Shown here piece after piece: positions 8,684-16,393 of a stretch of DNA of 64,000 nt. Position numbers and translations under genes: made by a program. Within the stretch, counting starts at the first letter, position 1. Every line of letters starts with the position of its first letter. Under the pieces are notes generated by a model. It worked only from the letters and a program-made list of their open reading frames with translations. It did no database searches and had not been told where the DNA came from. The stretch comes from Flavobacterium silvaticum (GTDB lineage Bacteria > Bacteroidota > Bacteroidia > Flavobacteriales > Flavobacteriaceae), in assembly GCF_012911565.1 (NCBI RefSeq), contig NZ_JAAMPU010000097.1:1-64000 (forward strand), written 5' to 3'.

Positions 8684-9415
8684 ATGAAAGTAATCCTGTT
8701 AAGAGAAATCAAGTCCTTTTTCGGTTCTGCCGTGGGCTATCTCGTCATCGCTGTTTTTTTGCTGCTCAACGGCCTGTTCCTATGGGTCTTCGACGGTGAC
8801 TACAATATCCTGCAAAGCGGATTCGCAGACCTCACGCCTTTCTTTACTATTTCACCGTGGATTTTTCTGTTCCTGATTCCGGCCGTTACGATGCGCAGCT
8901 TTTCGGACGAAAGAAAACAAGGGACGCTTGAATTGCTATTGACCAAGCCTCTGACGACTTGGCAGATAGTCAATGGAAAATTCTTCGGGGCTTTCCTGCT
9001 CATCGTCATTGCCATCTTACCCACGCTCGTCTATGTTCTTGTTCTGAACAAACTTGGCTTGCCGGAAGGAAACGTAGATATGGGAAGCACGATTGGGTCT
9101 TATTTCGGGCTGCTGTTTTTGGTGGCAGGTTATACAGCCATTGGGATTTTTTCGAGCGCGCTGACCGAAAACCAGATTGTGGCTTTTATCCTTTCGCTGT
9201 TTCTATGCTTCCTGTTTTTCTTCGGATTCTCGTCTCTGGATACGCTTGGAGGCGCCATTTCAGAATGGGTTACCCCTTTGGGAATGTCGGGTCATTTCGA
9301 AAGCATGAGCCGCGGAGTGATCGATACGCGTGATGTGGTTTATTTCGTCACTCTGAGCGTCTTTTTCCTTTCACTTACCGTTTTCAGGTTGAACTCATTA
9401 CAATCAGGCTCATGA
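8684..9415 (+). CDS. gldF: Gliding motility ABC transporter permease GldF
   Basis: A 243-residue integral membrane protein with six hydrophobic segments (first at residues 13-34, LVIAVFLLLNGLFLWVF). The cytoplasmic motif MRSFSDERKQGTLELLLTKP is typical of ABC-2 permeases. With GldA (ATPase, not in this window) and GldG it forms the ABC transporter needed for gliding in several flavobacteria. The stop overlaps the gldG start by four bases (ATGA), which is the usual arrangement and strongly supports the call. Confidence 0.93.
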   Translation: MKVILLREIKSFFGSAVGYLVIAVFLLLNGLFLWVFDGDYNILQSGFADLTPFFTISPWIFLFLIPAVTMRSFSDERKQGTLELLLTKPLTTWQIVNGKFFGAFLLIVIAILPTLVYVLVLNKLGLPEGNVDMGSTIGSYFGLLFLVAGYTAIGIFSSALTENQIVAFILSLFLCFLFFFGFSSLDTLGGAISEWVTPLGMSGHFESMSRGVIDTRDVVYFVTLSVFFLSLTVFRLNSLQSGS

Positions 9416-11205
9416 AGAAACAGGACAACTTAAAAAAGCTCGCCGTCGTTGCCGTCATCCTGATCGCGCTCAATGTATTTTCGTTCTTCGCATTCAAGCG
9501 TTTCGACCTGACGCAGGACAAACGATACACCCTTTCGCAAACCTCGTTTTCGATTCTTGAAGACGTGAAACAACCATTGGTCGTAGATGTGTTCCTCGAA
9601 GGCGAGTTTCCCGGTGAATTCCGCAAATTGCAGACAGAAACCCGTCAGTTGCTCGAAGAATTCAAGGCCTATAATTCAAACGTTACGTTCCGGTTCATCA
9701 ATCCACTAGATGATTCGGAAGGTTCTGACAACGATAAACGCGACCTGATCTACACCATTTTCAAAATGGATAACCCGATCCGGTCGAAACAGGACAAAGC
9801 CGAGATCGAGAAAAGCATCAAGGAAATTCCCGATCTGGACAAAGCCCTTATGGATTCCTTCGCCGGAAGCGGCATGATGCCGGCGCGCGTCACCGTAAAC
9901 GACAAAGGCAAACAATCTGAAGCTGTCGTGTTTCCGTGGGCGATCGCCACATACGAAGGCCGAAGTGTCAAAATTCCGTTACTCAAGAATTCAATGGCGG
10001 CTTCCACGGCACAAAAAGTAGTCGGATCTGTCCAACATCTGGAATATGCATTCGCGAATGGCTTCAATACCATTTCCCACGCCAAGGAAAAGAAAGTAGC
10101 CGTAATCAAAGGCAATGGCGAGATGCCGGATTTGTTGATGGCCGATTTCATCAAAAATGTGCGCGAGAATTATTTCATCGGGACATTTACACTCGATTCC
10201 GTTGCCAAACAACCGACCCAAACCCTCGAGTACCTGAAGAAATACGATCTTGCCGTCATAACCAAACCATCTGAAACGTTTACCGATGCCGAAAAGCAGG
10301 TACTGGACCAGTTTGTGATCAACGGCGGAAAAACCCTTTGGCTTGTGGATGAAGTCCAGATCGAGATGGATTCGCTTATGACAGACGGACAGACACTTGC
10401 GTTTCCGCGCGACCTCAACCTGGCCGATATGTTCTTCAAATATGGTTTCAGGATCAATCCGACACTTGTCAAAGACCTTCAGGCTGCACCCATCGCACTC
10501 GCAACGGGACAACAGGGAAGCGCGGCCCAATATACCCAATATCCGTGGTATTACTCGCCTTTGATATTCCCTGATGGAAACAACAATCCAATTGTCAGTC
10601 ACCTCGACGCCATAAAGTTTGAATTCGCCAATGGAATCGACACCTTGAAGAACGGGATTAAAAAATCGGTTCTTTTGAAATCTTCGGTGTATTCAAAAAC
10701 CGTCGGCACACCTGTGGAAGTCAATCTCAACATGGTTGAAGAGCGGCCGGATCCGAGCCAATTCAAGAATACCGGAAATATTCCTGTGGCCGTATTGCTT
10801 GAAGGAAAGTTCCATTCGGTATTTGAAAACCGCGTGCTGCCGTTCAAGGACAAAACGTTTGCAACGGAAGGAAAGCCTTCTAAAATGATCGTCATCTCAG
10901 ATGGTGATGTGATCCGCAACCAACTCGACAAGAACTACCAGCCCATGGAGCTTGGTTATGACAAATGGACGAACCAGCTCTATGCAAACAAGGAATTCCT
11001 CTCGAATTGCGTCAATTACCTGCTCGACGACAACGGACTTATCAACATTCGCAGCAAGGAAGTGAACCTGCCGGTGCTCGATCCGCAAAAAGTGTATGGG
11101 GCGTATGACCGTTCCCAATTCATTACGGTCGGAGCGCCAATCGTTTTGCTTGTGGTTGCCGGTGCGGTTTTCACCTTTTTGAGACGCCGCCGATACGCGA
11201 AATAG
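9412..11205 (+). CDS. gldG: Gliding motility ABC transporter substrate-binding protein GldG
   Basis: A 597-residue protein with one N-terminal anchor helix (residues 8-26) and a C-terminal one (about 572-590) followed by RRRRYAK. Between them is a large periplasmic ABC-type auxiliary domain; marks are RFDLTQDKRYTLSQTS near residue 30, a KVAVIKGNGEMPDL block in the middle, and GGKTLWLVDEVQIEMDSL. This is the GldG / IFT52-like auxiliary component that partners GldF. Length and topology are standard. The operon very likely ends here, because dnaN has its own promoter. Confidence 0.93.
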   Translation: MKKQDNLKKLAVVAVILIALNVFSFFAFKRFDLTQDKRYTLSQTSFSILEDVKQPLVVDVFLEGEFPGEFRKLQTETRQLLEEFKAYNSNVTFRFINPLDDSEGSDNDKRDLIYTIFKMDNPIRSKQDKAEIEKSIKEIPDLDKALMDSFAGSGMMPARVTVNDKGKQSEAVVFPWAIATYEGRSVKIPLLKNSMAASTAQKVVGSVQHLEYAFANGFNTISHAKEKKVAVIKGNGEMPDLLMADFIKNVRENYFIGTFTLDSVAKQPTQTLEYLKKYDLAVITKPSETFTDAEKQVLDQFVINGGKTLWLVDEVQIEMDSLMTDGQTLAFPRDLNLADMFFKYGFRINPTLVKDLQAAPIALATGQQGSAAQYTQYPWYYSPLIFPDGNNNPIVSHLDAIKFEFANGIDTLKNGIKKSVLLKSSVYSKTVGTPVEVNLNMVEERPDPSQFKNTGNIPVAVLLEGKFHSVFENRVLPFKDKTFATEGKPSKMIVISDGDVIRNQLDKNYQPMELGYDKWTNQLYANKEFLSNCVNYLLDDNGLINIRSKEVNLPVLDPQKVYGAYDRSQFITVGAPIVLLVVAGAVFTFLRRRRYAK

Positions 11206-11221
11206 TGTTAATAAAATTTCT

Positions 11222-11251
11222 TTTGCCATTAGGCAGATTCAAATATATTTG
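11222..11251 (+). promoter_or_regulatory. dnaN promoter
   Basis: TTTG (11222-11225), 18 bases, TATATTTG (11244-11251). The downstream leader to the dnaN ATG is about 45 bases. Confidence 0.6.
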
Positions 11252-11301
11252 TGTGGCTTTGGAACCTGTGTCCGAGCGCTAAAAACCAACCATAATTGCT
11301 C

Positions 11302-12420
11302 ATGAAATTCATTGTATCGAGTTCTTACCTGCTCAAGCAGCTTCAGGTTTTAGGAAGTGTCATCAACAGCAACAATACCTTGCCGATTTTGGACAATTTC
11401 CTGTTCGAACTGGACAATTCATCCCTTACGGTTTCTGCATCAGATTTGGAAACCACTATGTCTGCCACGCTTGAAATCGATTCAAACAGCACCGGAAGCG
11501 TTGCCGTTCCTGCAAAATTATTGCTTGAAATACTCAAGACATTCCCGGAACAGCCGCTGACGTTTACCGTAGAATCCAACAATACTATTGAAATCAGTTC
11601 CAATTCCGGAAAATATGCCTTGGCTTATGCTTCCGGCGATGAATTCCCGAAATCGGTCCAGCTCGACAATCCTTCGACTACGCTTGTCCCTGCCGATGTG
11701 TTGGCGACTGCCATTTCAAAAACGATATTCGCTGCCGGAAACGATGATTTGCGTCCGGTAATGTCCGGTGTTTTGTTCCAGTTTTCACCTAACGGACTGA
11801 CCTTTGTGGCTACGGATGCGCACAAACTCGTGAAATATGCGCGTACCGATGTGACTGCATCTGAAGTTGCCGATTTCATCATGCCGAAGAAACCGCTTAA
11901 CATCCTCAAAAGTATTTTGGGTGGTTCCGATGCCGAAGTCAAAATCGAGTATAACGATTCGAATGCTACGTTCTCTTTCGATAATTATGTGCTGACTTGC
12001 CGCCTTATCGATGGAAAATACCCGAATTATGAAGCGGTGATCCCCAAAGAAAACCCGAACAAGCTGCAGATCGACAGGACGCAATTCCAGAGTTCGGTGC
12101 GTCGCGTGGCTATTTTCGCCAACAAGACCACGCACCAGATCCGACTCAAGATTGCCGGTGCCGAACTCAATATTTCTGCAGAAGACATCGATTATTCGAA
12201 CAAAGCCGAAGAAAGACTCACGTGTGATTACCAGGGCGATGACTTACAGATCGGCTTCAATTCACGTTTCCTGACCGAAATGTTGTCAAACCTGCAATCG
12301 GACATGATTCTTTTGGAAATGTCTTTGCCAAACCGAGCCGGAATCCTTACGCCTATCGACGGACTTGATGAAGGCGAAAGCGTTACTATGCTGGTCATGC
12401 CGGTCATGCTCAACAATTAA
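11302..12420 (+). CDS. dnaN: DNA polymerase III beta subunit (sliding clamp)
   Basis: A 372-residue clamp protein, beginning MKFIVSSSYLLKQLQ; the TTG two codons earlier is ignored. Three repeated clamp domains are visible: NNTLPILDNFLFELDNSSL in the first, DDLRPVMSGVLFQF with FVATDAHKLVKY in the second, and the third ending in VTMLVMPVMLNN, the usual beta-clamp C-terminus. It forms the dimeric ring that tethers DNA polymerase III to DNA. It is its own transcription unit with promoter and terminator, and it follows gldFG. Confidence 0.97.
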   Translation: MKFIVSSSYLLKQLQVLGSVINSNNTLPILDNFLFELDNSSLTVSASDLETTMSATLEIDSNSTGSVAVPAKLLLEILKTFPEQPLTFTVESNNTIEISSNSGKYALAYASGDEFPKSVQLDNPSTTLVPADVLATAISKTIFAAGNDDLRPVMSGVLFQFSPNGLTFVATDAHKLVKYARTDVTASEVADFIMPKKPLNILKSILGGSDAEVKIEYNDSNATFSFDNYVLTCRLIDGKYPNYEAVIPKENPNKLQIDRTQFQSSVRRVAIFANKTTHQIRLKIAGAELNISAEDIDYSNKAEERLTCDYQGDDLQIGFNSRFLTEMLSNLQSDMILLEMSLPNRAGILTPIDGLDEGESVTMLVMPVMLNN

Positions 12421-12441
12421 ATACCAACTTTACATACTTTG

Positions 12442-12471
12442 AAAATCCGCTCTCCAAAGCGGATTTTTTAT
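12442..12471 (+). terminator. dnaN terminator
   Basis: AAAATCCGCT (12442-12451) pairs with AGCGGATTTT (12458-12467) around a 6-base loop, then T-run. Confidence 0.85.
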
Positions 12472-12528
12472 TTCCGGACGATTGGCAACATTTATGCGGA
12501 TCCATTGTTTATAAACCAACTCTTACAT

Positions 12529-12816
12529 ATGTCTTGCAGGAATATTTTTCAAAATACGGTATTGGTATTGTACGTTTTATGGGTTCTTTTTGCATTTAAT
12601 TGGTTCGGTTCCGGATCATCGAACTATCCTGATTCGTGTGGTGCGGCAAACGGGGCTTTGATTGTGCTCACTTTCTTTATTTACATTGGCGTTACTACAA
12701 TCTTCTTTATAAGTGTTGCGTTGAGCAAGGGAAATAATAACCGAAACCTATACATTAAGTTACTCTCTGTAATTTTATTTCCCTGGATTTTGGCATTATA
12801 TCATCTCTTTACTTAA
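12529..12816 (+). CDS. Small three-helix membrane protein, unrecognised
   Basis: A 95-residue protein starting MSCRNIFQNTVLVLY. The longest frame begins inside the dnaN terminator, so the ATG at 12529 is preferred. Three hydrophobic helices are seen (residues about 10-24, 43-65 and 77-93), with a short polar loop SGSSNYPDSCGAANG between the first two. No family is recognised. Base composition is more AT-rich than the neighbouring genes. Whether it is expressed is unclear. Confidence 0.5.
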   Translation: MSCRNIFQNTVLVLYVLWVLFAFNWFGSGSSNYPDSCGAANGALIVLTFFIYIGVTTIFFISVALSKGNNNRNLYIKLLSVILFPWILALYHLFT

Positions 12817-12900
12817 ATGCCGTGAAATTGAATAGAAAAACAGTTGAATTTGGATTCTCAAAAACCTAAATGAAGCACATCAGGTTAAGCAGATATAATC

Positions 12901-13016
12901 TGTGACATTTTTTTTTAAAATAATTTTTTGTCACACTCTCTGTGACATTTTTTTAAAATTTATTTTTTTTGTCACATCTTCTGTGACACTTTTTTATTTA
13001 ATTTTTTTTTGTCACA
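12901..13016. repeat. Three tandem TGTGACA...TGTCACA palindromic units
   Basis: Three head-to-tail units of about 35 bases, each opening with TGTGACA (12901, 12941, 12982) and closing with its reverse complement TGTCACA (12929, 12970, 13010), with a T-rich centre and a 5-base linker between units. The outer arms are identical in all three, the centres differ in length and order of A and T. They end 166 bases before the LipL32-like gene. They could be operator sites for a dimeric regulator, or a small mobile or slipped-strand repeat. The rest of the gap (12817-12900 and 13017-13182) shows nothing else. Confidence 0.8.
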
Positions 13017-13182
13017 AAATATCATAGCGAGAACGAATGCCAGGTTTGGGCAGTTGTTTCTAAACATTTCATCGGCCAAACTTCATCAAAAGAATTATTT
13101 CTGTAACTTCCCTATCCAAAATCAGTTAGCATTGGCGGAACCGAAAAGCCTTACGAGTAGGAAAACCTAACAATAAATACCT

Positions 13183-13878
13183 ATGATTAAAAATGTCGTG
13201 GCGGTAGCCGTATGTCTTGCAACCTTTATCGCCAGCGCCCAACGATTGGGAAAATTTAGTGCCGATGCCGGAAAACAATCCGTTATGGGCAAAGAAGTCC
13301 GTGTGCCTTACACCGATATCAAGAGTTATTTTGGATATATCAAACCCGGATCGGCTCCAGATGAAACCAAGAACGGAAAAAAGATGTACTATATGTATGT
13401 GTGGATTCCCGTTGCCGCACCTGAAATTGGCGTACGAATGGTCTCGCCTATTCCGGAAGGATTCAAACCTGCCGATACCGACTATCTTTCTGCCGATTAT
13501 TCCACCAATGCATCAGACACTAAAAGTTATTTCGACACTTGGGTAACGTTCGAACGAGCCGAAGGCATCCTCAAAATCGAAGATGTGGCCGCAAAAGCAA
13601 AATCGGCCAAATGGATTACGATCGATTCGAATGATGATTCAGGTGAATTGCCGGCCCAACCATCGGGAAGCAAATATAATTCGCTCATCCGTGTCACGAG
13701 CAGCACATCGGACCCGACAAAATCTTTGGTGATGGGCTTATACCGGATTGGTTTCACCACCTACAAAAAAGGTGAAGTCCAGGGAAGTTTCCTTGCCCAG
13801 ATTGGAGCTCCAGTCGCATTGCCCGGAATAGCAATCGCCGCTAAACCCGAAGATGTGTCAAAAGCAGTCAAAAAATAA
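13183..13878 (+). CDS. LipL32-like surface/secreted protein
   Basis: A 231-residue protein with a signal peptide (residues 1-19, cleavage after ASA). The mature part follows the Leptospira major surface lipoprotein LipL32 along its length: SYFGYIKPGSAPD (48-60), YVWIPVAAPEIGVRMVSP (72-89), YFDTW (116-120), an acidic IDSNDDSGE stretch (147-155) where LipL32 has its calcium-binding aspartates, KYNSLIRV (164-171) and GLYRIGFTTYKKGEVQGSF (185-203). Homologues outside Leptospira are known in some marine gamma-proteobacteria. Unlike LipL32 there is no lipobox cysteine, so the protein should be a soluble exported one. It has its own terminator. The alignment is from memory of the LipL32 sequence; function is unknown even in Leptospira. 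Confidence 0.85.
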   Translation: MIKNVVAVAVCLATFIASAQRLGKFSADAGKQSVMGKEVRVPYTDIKSYFGYIKPGSAPDETKNGKKMYYMYVWIPVAAPEIGVRMVSPIPEGFKPADTDYLSADYSTNASDTKSYFDTWVTFERAEGILKIEDVAAKAKSAKWITIDSNDDSGELPAQPSGSKYNSLIRVTSSTSDPTKSLVMGLYRIGFTTYKKGEVQGSFLAQIGAPVALPGIAIAAKPEDVSKAVKK

Positions 13879-13898
13879 ATTCGGTAGTTTGGATAAAC

Positions 13899-13926
13899 AA
13901 AAAGCGGAAGGTGAATCTTCCGCTTT
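13899..13926. terminator. Bidirectional intrinsic terminator
   Basis: AAAGCGGAAG (13901-13910) pairs with CTTCCGCTTT (13917-13926), loop of six, T-runs on both strands. It lies between the convergent LipL32-like and aldehyde dehydrogenase genes. Confidence 0.85.
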
Positions 13927-13928
13927 TT

Positions 13929-15293
13929 TTATTTGGCAACGCGGATGAGTTTCTTGTTCACGAATTCCTCAATTCCCAGAGCAGATAATTCACGCCCGTA
14001 ACCCGATCGCTTGGTTCCGCCGAATGGTAAATCCGGTCGCGATGCGAGATTCTCATTGATGAAAATCATCCCGGTATCCATTTGATTGGCCACGTTGATT
14101 GCCCTCTCTTTGTTCTTGCTGAATACGGCTCCGCCCAAACCAAATCCGGTATCGTTTGCCAAAGCGATGGCAGCGGCTTCGTCTTTCACGCTGTAGAATG
14201 AAGCGACAGGGCCAAAAAGTTCTTCGTGATAGGCCGGCATTTCTTTAGTGATTCCGGTTATAATCGTGAATTCGTAAAAAGCTCCTTCCCTTTTGATACG
14301 CTTACCGCCGACGAGAATTCTGGCTCCGGCTTTTACAGTTGCTTTTACCTGTTTGTCCAGATTTTTGAGTGCTTCTTCACTGACCATCGGACCAATCTGC
14401 GTAGTCTTGTCCATAGGATCGCCAACTTTGAGACCGATGAGTTTCTGGCGGAATTTCTCTAAAAATTCATCGGCGACTTTTTGAAGGACTATAATCCGTT
14501 TGGCAGATGTACAAGCCTGTCCCGTATTTGAAAAACGGCCGAGAAAAGCTTTTTCCACAGCCAGGTCTACATCGGCATCATCAAGCACAATAAAAGCATC
14601 GCTTCCACCGAGTTCCAATACCGATTTTTTGAGATTTTTCCCGGCAGCTTCGGCCAGGCTCGAACCAGCAGCCTCGCTTCCGGTCAGCGATAATCCGGCG
14701 ATTCTTGGATCGGCTGCGAGTTTGGCGATTCGTTTTCCGGACAGATACAAATTGGTAAAAACACCTTCAGGCGCGCCTGCATCCTTAAACAATTTTTCAA
14801 TCATCGCTGCACACTGGGGAACATTTGAAGCGTGTTTGAGGCAGACGACATTTCCGGCCATCACATTCGGCGCAGCCAATCGCGCCACCTGGTTATACGG
14901 ATAGTTCCAAGGCTCAACGGCGAGGATAATACCGATTGGCGACAAACGCACGAATGCCTTTCCGTCCGGGATTTCTATAGGCCTGTCTTTTAGAAAAGCC
15001 GATGAATTCTTTGCATAGTATTCATAGACAGAGGCACACATCTCGACTTCCGCCTCACTTTGCGCGATGAGTTTTCCCATTTCAAGCGTAATCAGGGCAG
15101 CGAGTTCGGCTTTGCGTTTTCGCATGAGGCTCGCCACTTCAAGAAGTAATGCGGAGCGTTCGGCTATAGTGGTATTTCTCCAGCTTTGAAAGGCTTTATG
15201 GGCCTTTGCGAGTTTCTTTTCGAGTTGGACATCAGAAAGTTCGTCGAATGTTTTGACCACTTTATTAGTGTATGGATTGGTGGTTTGGATCAC
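13929..15293 (-). CDS. NAD(P)-dependent aldehyde dehydrogenase, succinate-semialdehyde type
   Basis: A 454-residue aldehyde dehydrogenase, starting with GTG (residues MIQTTNPYTNKVV). The cofactor region has VEPWNYPYNQVAR, the catalytic glutamate is in LELGGSDAFIVL, the nucleophilic cysteine in NTGQACTSAKR, and LPFGGTKRSGYGRE is near the end. This shorter group (about 455 residues) is usually annotated as succinate-semialdehyde dehydrogenase, oxidising the aldehyde to succinate, but the substrate cannot be fixed from sequence. No linked transaminase gene is present. Upstream lies a repeat-containing gap, then the universal stress protein on the same strand. Confidence 0.9.
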   Translation of the reverse strand: MIQTTNPYTNKVVKTFDELSDVQLEKKLAKAHKAFQSWRNTTIAERSALLLEVASLMRKRKAELAALITLEMGKLIAQSEAEVEMCASVYEYYAKNSSAFLKDRPIEIPDGKAFVRLSPIGIILAVEPWNYPYNQVARLAAPNVMAGNVVCLKHASNVPQCAAMIEKLFKDAGAPEGVFTNLYLSGKRIAKLAADPRIAGLSLTGSEAAGSSLAEAAGKNLKKSVLELGGSDAFIVLDDADVDLAVEKAFLGRFSNTGQACTSAKRIIVLQKVADEFLEKFRQKLIGLKVGDPMDKTTQIGPMVSEEALKNLDKQVKATVKAGARILVGGKRIKREGAFYEFTIITGITKEMPAYHEELFGPVASFYSVKDEAAAIALANDTGFGLGGAVFSKNKERAINVANQMDTGMIFINENLASRPDLPFGGTKRSGYGRELSALGIEEFVNKKLIRVAK

Positions 15294-15341
15294 GGAGATT
15301 ATTGTTTATTCTTAATTTATTATGCTGCGCTCCATACAATT

Positions 15342-15358
15342 GCTTCGCCAGTTCAGCT
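15342..15358 (-). repeat. Copy of a GC-rich repeat word shared with mnmE
   Basis: On the minus strand AGCTGAACTGGCGAAGC, within a GC-rich patch (15328-15385) flanked by AT-rich sequence. It differs at few positions from AGCCGAACTGAGCGAAGC inside mnmE (17353-17370). Confidence 0.45.
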
Positions 15359-15435
15359 AAAGCTTCGGGGCAGCTGCGGCTCGGGTTTTATTTTTTATTG
15401 ATCCGGATTCCGAAAATGTCTGGCTGAGCCCTGAA

Positions 15436-16263
15436 TCAATGAAAGGCGAGTATCGGGATTTTGGAATGGAACGCAAGTTTTTTGGTCAGGCTCGTTTTAA
15501 ACAGGTTTTCGAAAAAGCCGCGTTTGTGGTTAAGTAGCGCCAGTAAATCTATTTGGTGTGAATCGAGGAATTCCAGGATCGAACCTTCAATGTCTTCACT
15601 GTCGATAATATGAAAGGTGAGTTTGTAATCGCGGAAAACATGGCGCCAGTCTGCGAGTACGACTTCTTTAAGATCTGAACTTTGGGTTTTTATGTAGAGG
15701 CAATCGACCTGTGCGCCAAAAGCATCGGCAAACGTGAGCAGTTTTTTGAGCGCGGGTACATCTTTTTCCCGGAACCGGGTGGTAAAAACTATTTTTTCTA
15801 TGTTTTTGTACGTCGATTCATCTGGAACAGCGAGAACGATGGCATCGGTATCTGTCATGACACTGGCTGTGCTTGTCCCGAAAAAAGTTTCTTTCATGCC
15901 GGTAGCGCCTTTTGTCCCCATGACGATAAAATCAAAGTGTTGCTCCTTTACCATTTCCAATATCGTCTGGACCAAATCACCTTCGAGCAGCACGCTTGAC
16001 ACCGGAACATTTTCAAGACCGAAACCAGCAGCAAGCCGCTTCAATTCAGGAACATGGCTTTTGTAATTTTCAAAACTCGCAAGTTCGACGGTGTTATAAA
16101 CGTCGAGCAGATAAGCTGGCGTGTTGACGTAATCGATGACAGGCATTTCATAAACGTGCAAAGCGACCACTTCGGCATTGGTATTATTGGCGAGTTGAAG
16201 CGCGTATTTGTAGGCGTTTGCAGATGATTCGGAGAAATCTGTAGGGAACAATATCTTTTTCAT
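15436..16263 (-). CDS. Universal stress protein, two UspA domains
   Basis: A 275-residue cytoplasmic protein with two UspA folds in tandem. The first opens with KKILFPTDFSESSANAYKYA and carries the nucleotide-loop pattern MGTKGATGMKETFFGTSTA (about residues 135-153), the G-2x-G-9x-G(S/T) signature of ATP-binding members. The second domain (from about residue 158, KIVFTTRFREKDVPALKKL) has lost that loop (HKRGFFENLFKTSLT). Proteins of this two-domain form are common in flavobacteria and respond to stress or growth arrest. The gene is monocistronic and divergent from mnmE. Confidence 0.9.
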   Translation of the reverse strand: MKKILFPTDFSESSANAYKYALQLANNTNAEVVALHVYEMPVIDYVNTPAYLLDVYNTVELASFENYKSHVPELKRLAAGFGLENVPVSSVLLEGDLVQTILEMVKEQHFDFIVMGTKGATGMKETFFGTSTASVMTDTDAIVLAVPDESTYKNIEKIVFTTRFREKDVPALKKLLTFADAFGAQVDCLYIKTQSSDLKEVVLADWRHVFRDYKLTFHIIDSEDIEGSILEFLDSHQIDLLALLNHKRGFFENLFKTSLTKKLAFHSKIPILAFH

Positions 16264-16358
16264 GTGTCGGTTTTAGCTTTCTTAAAGTTAAACATTCGGG
16301 CCAATTTCCGTCAGGCCGTTTTGGATTTTTTTAACGATGACGAAGCGATTTGCCAACT

Positions 16359-16389
16359 ATTGCCGATTGCAGACTTTGGGTTATTTTTG
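16359..16389 (+). promoter_or_regulatory. mnmE promoter, suggesting a leaderless start
   Basis: ATTG (16359-16362), 19 bases, TATTTTTG (16382-16389). The mnmE ATG at 16394 lies only four bases after the -7 box, so the transcript may begin at or within the start codon. Confidence 0.5.
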
Positions 16390-16393
16390 CATC

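Noticed and set aside
9991..10602. 203-codon minus-strand frame in gldG
   Set aside because: Shadow frame; gldG is well supported by motifs and operon structure.
12439..12528. Extended N-terminus of the small membrane protein
   Set aside because: It begins within the dnaN terminator hairpin and adds no signal or family feature.
12901..13016. CRISPR array from the three repeated units
   Set aside because: There are no unique spacers of even length; the repeated parts are 7-base arms of palindromes with T-rich centres, and no cas gene is nearby.
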